Assembly (NCBI GenBank): GCA_023430845.1
Contig: JAEYYJ010000209.1
Coordinates: 1-12,567, forward strand
DNA: 12,567 bases
Reading direction: 5' to 3'
From: Pseudomonadota bacterium
GTDB taxonomy: Bacteria; Pseudomonadota; Alphaproteobacteria; Rhizobiales; Hyphomicrobiaceae
Shown piece by piece: positions 7,196-12,567 of the stretch (position 1 is its first letter; each line of letters begins with the position of its first letter). A program made the translations under genes and the position numbers. Under the pieces are notes generated by a model, which worked only from the letters and a program-made list of their open reading frames with translations, searched no databases and was not told where the DNA came from.

Positions 7196-7233
7196 TGTAT
7201 TCCCGGCGGTTCGTCGGGAATACATCCCGGCGA
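7196..7233 (+). promoter_or_regulatory. Leader with two mutually exclusive hairpins upstream of the permease gene
   Basis: Hairpin A: TGTATTCCCG (7196-7205) pairs perfectly over 10 bp with CGGGAATACA (7215-7224), loop of 9 nt. Hairpin B: 7211-7219 (TCGTCGGGA) pairs with 7225-7233 (TCCCGGCGA) over 9 bp with one G-U pair, loop ATACA. They share 7215-7219 and cannot form together. TCCCGGCG occurs twice (7201-7208, 7225-7232), giving the same pairing partner two choices. No U tract follows, so neither is a plain terminator. It lies 49 nt before the permease ATG. Regulatory function is inference. Confidence 0.45.
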
Positions 7234-7281
7234 CTGCCTGTCGTCGACCACGATAGTTTGCAGTGACAGATCAGGAATTCC

Positions 7282-8223
7282 ATGGGCGGCTATATTCTCC
7301 GGCGGGTTCTCTCCACATTGCCGGTGCTGGCAATCGTGGCCGTGCTCGTCTTCCTCATGCTACGGCTCACGCCGTCCGACCCGGCCGCCATTATCGCAGG
7401 CGACTACGCGAGCCCGGAGCAGATCGAAGGCATTCGTGAGCGCCTCGGCCTCAACGAGCCGATCCTCAAGCAGTTCGTCATCTGGATCGGCGGCGTTCTT
7501 CAGGGGGATTTCGGCGAGAGCTTCTTCTACAAGAAGCAGGTTGCCGAACTCATTGGTGAGCGGCTCGAGCCGACGCTCTCGCTCTCGCTCGTCACGATCC
7601 TGCTCGTGGTGCTTGTTGCCGTGCCGCTCGGCGTCATCGCGGCACACAATCATGGAACCTGGATCGACCGCTTCGTCATGGGCTTCTCGGTCCTTGGCTT
7701 CTCCATTCCAGTGTTCGTCGTCGGGTACATTCTCATCTACGTCTTCGCAGTCACGCTCGATTGGCTGCCCGTACAAGGCTATCAACGCATAGGCGACGGC
7801 GTCGGCGGGTGGCTGCTGAGACTGGTTCTGCCTGCGATGACGCTCTCGGTCGTATTCATCGCGTTCATCGCGCGCATGACGCGCACGAGCGTGCTCGAAG
7901 TGCTGAATGAGGACTATATCCGCACGGCTCGCGCCAAGGGACAGACGGAGATCAAGGTTCTTGTCCGCCACGCACTCGCCAATGCGGCGGTACCGATTCT
8001 CACGATCATCGGCCTTACGGTAGCAATTCTGATCGGCGGCGTGGTGGTCACCGAGTCGGTCTATACGCTGCCGGGCCTCGGCCTGCTTACGGTCGATGCC
8101 GTGCTCGCCCGCGACTATCCGACCATTCAGGCGGTCATCCTGCTCTTCTCGTTCGCCTATGTGCTCATCAACCTCCTGGTTGATGTCGCGTATACTTTCC
8201 TCGATCCCAGGATCCGTTATTGA
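7282..8223 (+). CDS. ABC transporter permease, DppB/OppB type
   Basis: A 313-aa inner-membrane permease, one half of the translocation channel for the solute delivered by the upstream binding protein. The N-terminus MGGYILRRVLSTLPVLAIVAV is the typical first helix of DppB-type proteins, followed by the periplasmic loop with LGLNEPILKQFVIWIGGVLQ (55-74) and GDFGESF (75-81). Further hydrophobic segments lie near 99-121, 132-158, 182-199, 238-257 and 283-305. The cytoplasmic EAA loop that docks on the ATPase is DYIRTARAKGQTEIKVLVRHALANA (211-235). The end FLDPRIRY is standard for the family, so the protein is full length. AGGA at 7273-7276 precedes the ATG at 7282. Its stop overlaps the next start by one base (TGATG at 8221-8225), indicating translational coupling. 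Confidence 0.94.
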   Translation: MGGYILRRVLSTLPVLAIVAVLVFLMLRLTPSDPAAIIAGDYASPEQIEGIRERLGLNEPILKQFVIWIGGVLQGDFGESFFYKKQVAELIGERLEPTLSLSLVTILLVVLVAVPLGVIAAHNHGTWIDRFVMGFSVLGFSIPVFVVGYILIYVFAVTLDWLPVQGYQRIGDGVGGWLLRLVLPAMTLSVVFIAFIARMTRTSVLEVLNEDYIRTARAKGQTEIKVLVRHALANAAVPILTIIGLTVAILIGGVVVTESVYTLPGLGLLTVDAVLARDYPTIQAVILLFSFAYVLINLLVDVAYTFLDPRIRY

Positions 8224-9134
8224 TGGCTACCATTGACGCAGCCCCGCCGGTCCCCCGACGACGTTCCGTCTGGTCCACCGTGCTGCGCAACCCGAGCGTT
8301 ATTTTCGGCGGCTCGATCGCGCTGGTGATGTTGATCGTGGCCATTCTGGCGCCCGTCCTCGGCACGCGTGATCCTGCCGAGATCAACCCGTCCGCGCGCA
8401 ATCAGAAGCCCGGCTATACAGCCACGGTTCGCGATGACGAAGGGAAGCGCATCCAGGTCAAGTATCACCTTGGCACCGACAGCCTTGGGCGTGACATCTA
8501 CAGCCGCGTGGTCTATGGCGCGCGCGTGTCGTTGATCGTCGGCATCACCGTCGCGATCATCGCCGTATTCTTCGGTCTCATCATCGGGATGATCGCGGGC
8601 TACGTCCGCTGGCTCGACGGCATCATCATGCGCCTCATGGATGGCCTGATGGCTATCCCCGAAATCCTGTTAGCGATCGCGCTGGTGTCGCTTTCGCGGG
8701 CCGGATTGCCCGCTGTCGTCATAGCGATCGTCATTCCGCAGATTCCGCGTGTCGTCCGACTGGTGCGCTCGGTGGTCCTTTCCATTCGTGAGGAGCCGTA
8801 TGTGGAGAGCGCGATCACCGTCGGCACGCCGACGCCGACCTTGCTCTTCCGCCACGTGCTTCCGAATACGACGGCGCCGTTGATTGTGCAGGGCACGTTC
8901 ATTTGTGCGAGCGCGATCCTTGTCGAGGCCATTCTCTCGTTCCTCGGTATCGGCATTCCGCCGGAGGTGCCGACGTGGGGCAATATCATGGCTGAGGGGC
9001 GGACCTACTTCCGCATCCTTCCCCACAACATTCTGTACCCTGGAATCGCGCTCGCGCTCGCGGTGCTCGCGATCAACATGCTCGGCGACGGTCTGCGCGA
9101 CACGCTCGATCCGCGCTTCGCCAAGAGGTTCTGA
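8223..9134 (+). CDS. ABC transporter permease, DppC/OppC type
   Basis: A 303-aa partner permease of the same importer. A polar N-terminus is followed by a first helix near 27-46. After this comes a periplasmic stretch that carries HLGTDSLGRDIYSRVVYGAR (82-101), the hallmark of DppC/OppC proteins. Helices follow near 102-127, 136-157, 160-178, 219-241 and 271-288. The EAA loop is EEPYVESAITVGTPTPTLL followed by FRHVLPN (190-215). It keeps the Glu, Ala and Gly anchor positions, although VGTPTPTLL is less usual than the common ALGAS-type sequence. The ATG at 8223 overlaps the previous stop by one base, with AGGA at 8209-8212. A TTG one codon earlier (8220) is a less likely start. It ends in DTLDPRFAKRF, a normal family terminus. 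The ATPase gene starts 6 nt after the stop. Confidence 0.94.
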   Translation: MATIDAAPPVPRRRSVWSTVLRNPSVIFGGSIALVMLIVAILAPVLGTRDPAEINPSARNQKPGYTATVRDDEGKRIQVKYHLGTDSLGRDIYSRVVYGARVSLIVGITVAIIAVFFGLIIGMIAGYVRWLDGIIMRLMDGLMAIPEILLAIALVSLSRAGLPAVVIAIVIPQIPRVVRLVRSVVLSIREEPYVESAITVGTPTPTLLFRHVLPNTTAPLIVQGTFICASAILVEAILSFLGIGIPPEVPTWGNIMAEGRTYFRILPHNILYPGIALALAVLAINMLGDGLRDTLDPRFAKRF

Positions 9135-9140
9135 GCAGCC

Positions 9141-10784
9141 ATGCAAGAAGCTCTCACTGGCATGACTGAGCCCGTACTTTCTGTCCGAAATCTCACGGTG
9201 CGTCTGCCGCGCGGTGCGGATCGCGAAAATGCGATTCAGGACATCAGCTTCGACATCGGCCCGCGCGAGATCGTATGCATTGTCGGCGAGTCGGGTTCGG
9301 GAAAATCGGTCACTGCGCAGGCCGTCATGGGCCTACTGCCGAAGCGCGATCTCGTCGTTACCGGAGGAGAGACCCTTCTCCAGGGCGAGGATACGACGAA
9401 GGCGACGATGCACCGGCTGCGCGAGCTTCGCGGCACGCGTATGGGCATGATCTTTCAGGAGCCCATGACTGCGCTCAATCCGGTTCAGCGGGTCGGCCAG
9501 CAGATCGCCGAGGTGCTCGAGATCCACACCGATCTGCCGGCCGCTGAGCAACGCAAGCGCGTGCTTGAGATCATGCACGCGGTCAAGCTTCCCGATCCCG
9601 AGCTTATGATCGACGCCTATCCGCATCAGCTATCCGGCGGCCAGCGCCAGCGCATCATGATTGCGGCGGCTCTGATCCTCGACCCGGCACTGCTGATCGC
9701 CGACGAGCCGACAACCGCTCTCGATGTGACCACGCAGGCTCAGATCCTGAAGCTCGTCAAGGAAATGCAGTCGCGCCGCAATACCGGCGTGATGTTCATC
9801 ACGCACGACTTCGGTGTCGTGTCCGAGATCGCCGACCGTGTGGTGGTGATGCAGCGTGGTCGTGTTGTCGAGCAGGGTACGCGTGACGAGGTGCTGAGGA
9901 ACCCGCGTGAGGCCTATACCAAAATGCTGGTGGCGGCCGTGCCGAGCCTCGTGCCGCCGAAGCGCGAGCCCGTCGAGGGCAAGCTCGCGCTGGAAGCCAA
10001 GAAGCTCTCGAAGGTCTACGGCCAGCGGACGTTCCTCAATCGCAATGCGCGCATCGTCAAGGCCGCGCAGGACGTGAATTTTCACATCCGTAAGGGCGAG
10101 ACGCTCGGCATCGTCGGCGAGTCGGGGTCCGGCAAGACGACCGTCGCACGCTGCATCGCCCGGCTGATCGAGCCGACGGATGGCGAAATCCTCATAGAGG
10201 GAACCAACGTCGCGCACCTGCGCGAGCGCGATCTCAGGCCCTACCGCCGCGATATCCAGATCGTCTTCCAGGATCCTTATCGCTCTCTCAATCCGCGCCG
10301 TACTGTCGGGCAGTCGATCATCGAGGGGCCGATCAACTTCGGAATGACGTACGAGAAGGCACAGGAGAAGGCGCGCGAGCTGATGGGGCTCGTCGGTCTT
10401 TCGCCGGATGCACTCGATCGCTATCCGCATCAATTCTCGGGCGGCCAGCGCCAGCGCATCTGCATTGCGCGCGCTCTGGCCATGGGGCCAACGCTGCTGA
10501 TCGCGGACGAGGCCGTGTCCGCGCTCGACGTTTCCGTGCAGGCGCAGGTGCTGGAGCTGCTCGACAACATCCGCAAGCAATTCGATCTCGCGGTGCTTTT
10601 CATCACCCACGATCTGCGCGTTGCGGCCCAGATCTGCGATCGCATCGCAGTCATGAAAAACGGTGTCGTCGTCGAGCACGGGACGACCGCCGAGGTCTTC
10701 CGCAATCCGCAGCATGAGTACACCAAGGCGCTGTTCGAAGCGGCGCCGGGACGCGATTTCGGCGTGCAGCAGCCGGTCGCCTGA
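9141..10784 (+). CDS. Fused double ATPase of the peptide ABC importer (DppD-DppF fusion)
   Basis: A 547-aa cytoplasmic protein with two complete nucleotide-binding domains in one chain, replacing separate DppD and DppF subunits and powering the importer. NBD1: Walker A GESGSGKS (49-56), Q-loop Q106, signature LSGGQRQR (164-171), Walker B LLIADE (184-189), H-loop H222. NBD2: Walker A GESGSGKT (326-333), Q-loop Q377, signature FSGGQRQR (432-439), Walker B LLIADE (452-457), H-loop H490. All catalytic residues are present in both sites. [15 protein letters not shown] (254-268) and [15 protein letters not shown] (522-536) are the C-terminal oligopeptide-transporter extensions of each half. The linker is about 268-285. 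The ATG at 9141 follows the permease stop by 6 nt and has GAGG about 12 nt upstream; an ATG at 9162 ([11 protein letters not shown]) is a real alternative. Last gene of the operon. Confidence 0.95.
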   Translation: MQEALTGMTEPVLSVRNLTVRLPRGADRENAIQDISFDIGPREIVCIVGESGSGKSVTAQAVMGLLPKRDLVVTGGETLLQGEDTTKATMHRLRELRGTRMGMIFQEPMTALNPVQRVGQQIAEVLEIHTDLPAAEQRKRVLEIMHAVKLPDPELMIDAYPHQLSGGQRQRIMIAAALILDPALLIADEPTTALDVTTQAQILKLVKEMQSRRNTGVMFITHDFGVVSEIADRVVVMQRGRVVEQGTRDEVLRNPREAYTKMLVAAVPSLVPPKREPVEGKLALEAKKLSKVYGQRTFLNRNARIVKAAQDVNFHIRKGETLGIVGESGSGKTTVARCIARLIEPTDGEILIEGTNVAHLRERDLRPYRRDIQIVFQDPYRSLNPRRTVGQSIIEGPINFGMTYEKAQEKARELMGLVGLSPDALDRYPHQFSGGQRQRICIARALAMGPTLLIADEAVSALDVSVQAQVLELLDNIRKQFDLAVLFITHDLRVAAQICDRIAVMKNGVVVEHGTTAEVFRNPQHEYTKALFEAAPGRDFGVQQPVA

Positions 10785-10885
10785 GTTGAGCCATTCCGCA
10801 CTGCAATCGAGCGCGCTTAGTGCTTGACCCTCGCCACTCGACCGGCAAACGATGCTGCCGGGGCTGAGTGGAATGGGGGATCAGC

Positions 10886-12256
10886 ATGGACAGCGCATCG
10901 GCCGCCGCGGCCGATCGGCCGGCTAAGTCGACGATGGATACTGCAGCGGCAATGGAGCAGCATCCGCTCGTTATTACTGTCCACGGCACCTTCGCAGCCG
11001 ATCCAAGCGACGACGGCGAGCAGTGGTGGCAGCGCGGTTCCGCCTTCATGACTGCGCTGGCCGAGCGCCTCATCGACAAAGGCGTTCCGGGGATTGCCGT
11101 GCAGCCTTTTCATTGGTCGGGCCTCAATTCCGATCAGGCGCGCCTGCGTGCGGCCTCGGCCCTCGCCGGCACACTGGCCGCCGCAAAGAAGACTGGCCGG
11201 CCGGTTGCGGTGATCGCCCATAGCCACGGCGGCAATGTTCTCATGGAAGCGCTTGTCCAGCGCCGAACGCGGCGGCCCCTTGCGGCGGTGCTCACACTCG
11301 GGACGCCGTTCTTCAAACGCCGGCTCAAGCCGCTACCGACGCTGATCGCCCTGTTCAAGGTCCTGCTCGGCCTCGCCGTGGCGCCAGCCATGTTGATGTA
11401 CGCTTGGATGGCGCTACCCACCGCGCTCGACGGTAGCCGCATCGAGCTCATCGTGCTGCCGCTGCTGATACTCGGCTTCGTGATGTGGGCGTTCTACTCG
11501 GGAGCGCGCTCTCTCGTACGTCAGCGGCGTGCCCGCCAGCGTGCGCAGATGGCCGTCGATCCCTCGCGGTGGCTCGTCATTCAGAGCCCGCGCGATGAAG
11601 CCATGCGTCTGCTCGAGTCGGCGGTGGCCGTGAAGCCGGTCTTTGTTTCACGCGCCTCCGCTCACGGCCAATGGGTGCGTTTCGGCACCGTGGCGGGCGT
11701 GTTCGGAACGTTCACATTTCTGTTTGTCATGGGATCCTATTTTCTCAGCCCCATCATCGAGAAGATTACGAAGCGCGATTTCGGCCCGGGTATCGTCGCG
11801 GACTTCACCTTCCTGCTGGTGATCCCGGTGGTGTTCGCGCTCATTTATGGCGCGATACGCCTGTTTTCATGGATCGTCGGCGCGCGCTTGCTGGCGTCTA
11901 TGCTCAACGTGTCGATTCACGGGGGTATCGTCGGCGCGGCGTATGGTGGCGACGATGTTTATGCTCTGACAGGCGTCGAGCGCACGCCGCCCTACTTGCC
12001 CGGCGTGCAGGAACGGCGCGTTTCAGCAGCGACGCTGGGTGGGATCGATGACAACGCGATTATCGAGGCGGCGCGAGAGTTCTATTCCGAGATCGTGGCG
12101 GAGGAAGTCGCGGAAATGACCTTTGCCGATCCGGATCTTCTCATGAAGCGCATGACGGATGCACTCTATCACAACGCTTACATGCGTGACGGCGACATCG
12201 TCGAAGCTGTGGCTGACCACCTCGCGCAAAACTTTCGGAACTGGCCTCCTCGCTAA
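10886..12256 (+). CDS. Membrane-embedded alpha/beta hydrolase, function unknown
   Basis: A 456-aa protein with an alpha/beta-hydrolase core and about four membrane helices inserted in it. VITVHGTFA (29-37) is the oxyanion strand, and WWQRGSAFMTAL follows, as in many uncharacterised lipase-like proteins. AVIAHSHGGN (108-117) is an A-x-S-x-G nucleophile elbow with Ser113. Hydrophobic segments lie near 155-176, 186-205, 267-290 and 303-333. D237 (in IQSPRDEAMRLL) and H429 (in LYHNAYMRDGDIVEAV) sit in contexts that match the usual Asp and His of the triad; this is inference. No signal peptide is seen: the N-terminal 22 residues are Ala-rich and polar. The ATG at 10886 has GGGGGA at 10875-10880; an in-frame GTG at 10868 lacks a site. 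It is 101 nt after the ABC operon and may have its own promoter. It is probably a lipase or esterase acting at the membrane; substrate unknown. Confidence 0.75.
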   Translation: MDSASAAAADRPAKSTMDTAAAMEQHPLVITVHGTFAADPSDDGEQWWQRGSAFMTALAERLIDKGVPGIAVQPFHWSGLNSDQARLRAASALAGTLAAAKKTGRPVAVIAHSHGGNVLMEALVQRRTRRPLAAVLTLGTPFFKRRLKPLPTLIALFKVLLGLAVAPAMLMYAWMALPTALDGSRIELIVLPLLILGFVMWAFYSGARSLVRQRRARQRAQMAVDPSRWLVIQSPRDEAMRLLESAVAVKPVFVSRASAHGQWVRFGTVAGVFGTFTFLFVMGSYFLSPIIEKITKRDFGPGIVADFTFLLVIPVVFALIYGAIRLFSWIVGARLLASMLNVSIHGGIVGAAYGGDDVYALTGVERTPPYLPGVQERRVSAATLGGIDDNAIIEAAREFYSEIVAEEVAEMTFADPDLLMKRMTDALYHNAYMRDGDIVEAVADHLAQNFRNWPPR

Positions 12257-12259
12257 GGC

Positions 12260-12505
12260 TCAGCCCCCGGCGATCTGCGGGAGGATGTGAACCTCGGAGT
12301 CCGCGCCGATTGGTTCGAGCAGCGCATCCTGGTAGATCTGTCCGTCGATCGCGACAGCGAGACCTTCTTCGAGATGAGGCGCCAGCTCGGGAAATTTCTC
12401 GCCGAGCTTGCGAAAGAGCTGTCGGATCGTGCTGGCGTCGATATCGAACTCCGTCACGTCGCCGGTGTATTGGCGCAGATTGCCGATCAGCGTGACGTGG
12501 GCCAT
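12260..12505 (-). CDS. MoaD/ThiS family sulfur-carrier-like protein
   Basis: An 81-aa beta-grasp (ubiquitin-like) protein ending in Ile-Ala-Gly-Gly. In MoaD and ThiS the terminal Gly-Gly is adenylated by an E1-like enzyme (MoeB/ThiF) and turned into a thiocarboxylate that donates sulfur for molybdopterin, thiazole or other products. Visible features are the first strand MAHVTLIGNLRQYTG, the helix STIRQLFRKLGEKFPELAPHL (25-45), the strand GLAVAIDGQ (48-56) and the end SEVHILPQIAGG (70-81). Size and ending are normal for the family. The start is supported by AGGAG about 8 nt upstream. It is not clearly MoaD or ThiS: no moaE, thiG, moeB or thiF is in the window, so its pathway is open. It is convergent with the hydrolase, with a gap of only 3 nt. 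Confidence 0.85.
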   Translation of the reverse strand: MAHVTLIGNLRQYTGDVTEFDIDASTIRQLFRKLGEKFPELAPHLEEGLAVAIDGQIYQDALLEPIGADSEVHILPQIAGG

Positions 12506-12526
12506 GGATGTGCTCCTTTCCTAATT

Positions 12527-12557
12527 CATCGGGCCCGCACGACGTGCAGGCCCGATG
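12527..12557. terminator. Strong GC-rich hairpin upstream of the MoaD/ThiS-like gene
   Basis: CATCGGGCC (12527-12535) pairs perfectly over 9 bp with GGCCCGATG (12549-12557). After one C/A mismatch, GCAC and GTGC (12537-12540, 12544-12547) add 4 bp around the loop GAC. U tracts are weak on both sides. It could end transcription of a gene beyond the right edge or shape the leader of the MoaD/ThiS-like gene. The structure is certain; the role is not. Confidence 0.55.
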
Positions 12558-12567
12558 TCGTTCTCAA

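Noticed and set aside
9630..10715. Long minus-strand open frame of 361 codons
   Set aside because: It mirrors the double ATPase, which has complete Walker, signature and H-loop motifs on the plus strand.
10824..10861. TTGACC at 10824-10829 as a promoter for the hydrolase, and the 6-bp stem CCGGCA/TGCCGG at 10842-10861 as a terminator of the ABC operon
   Set aside because: No acceptable -10 box is in register (AACGAT is weak), and the stem is short with no U tract; neither can be called with confidence.

Overview
The window is GC-rich, densely packed bacterial chromosome. It looks like an alphaproteobacterium of the Hyphomicrobiales (Rhizobiales) type. The grounds are a SoxB-type heterotetrameric sarcosine oxidase N-terminus, a 227-aa Aat, a periplasmic AMIN-domain amidase, a peptide ABC operon with a fused DppD-DppF ATPase, and the codon bias. 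The genus cannot be named from the sequence alone. No rRNA, tRNA, CRISPR array, transposase or prophage gene was seen.

Layout. (1) 1-292, minus: the N-terminus of sarcosine oxidase subunit beta, running off the left edge. It is divergent from (2) 444-1130, plus: a DUF2848 (FAH-fold-like) protein. (3) 1143-2342, minus: a secreted, cysteine-rich class-3-type lipase, nearly abutting the DUF2848 gene tail to tail. (4) 2574-3257, plus: aat, the leucyl/phenylalanyl-tRNA-protein transferase of the bacterial N-degron pathway. It converges on (5) 3281-4618, minus: a zinc N-acetylmuramoyl-L-alanine amidase for septal peptidoglycan splitting. (6) 4619-5064: a 446-bp region with no convincing gene, carrying the probable promoter of the next operon. 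(7) 5065-10784, plus: a peptide/nickel-type (SBP_bac_5) ABC importer made of a binding protein, two permeases and one double-NBD ATPase. (8) 10886-12256, plus: a membrane-embedded alpha/beta hydrolase. It meets tail to tail, with a 3-nt gap, (9) 12260-12505, minus: an orphan MoaD/ThiS-like protein ending in Gly-Gly.

How the genes work together. The ABC genes form one functional unit: the binding protein captures an oligopeptide-like ligand in the periplasm, the two permeases form the channel and the fused ATPase drives it. The flanking genes are mostly unrelated single-gene units.

The most unusual stretch is the 639 bp between the binding-protein gene and the first permease (6643-7281). It holds, in order: a strong terminator-like hairpin; a small REP-like hairpin; the decayed remnant of a second, diverged binding-protein gene with two compensating frameshifts and a 96-nt deletion; and a leader with two mutually exclusive hairpins just before the permease start. 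A 19-nt piece matching part of the deleted segment lies upstream of the remnant, out of order. This is best read as a tandem binding-protein paralogue that has died inside the operon. I found no clear sign of an undescribed multi-gene system such as defence or secondary metabolism.
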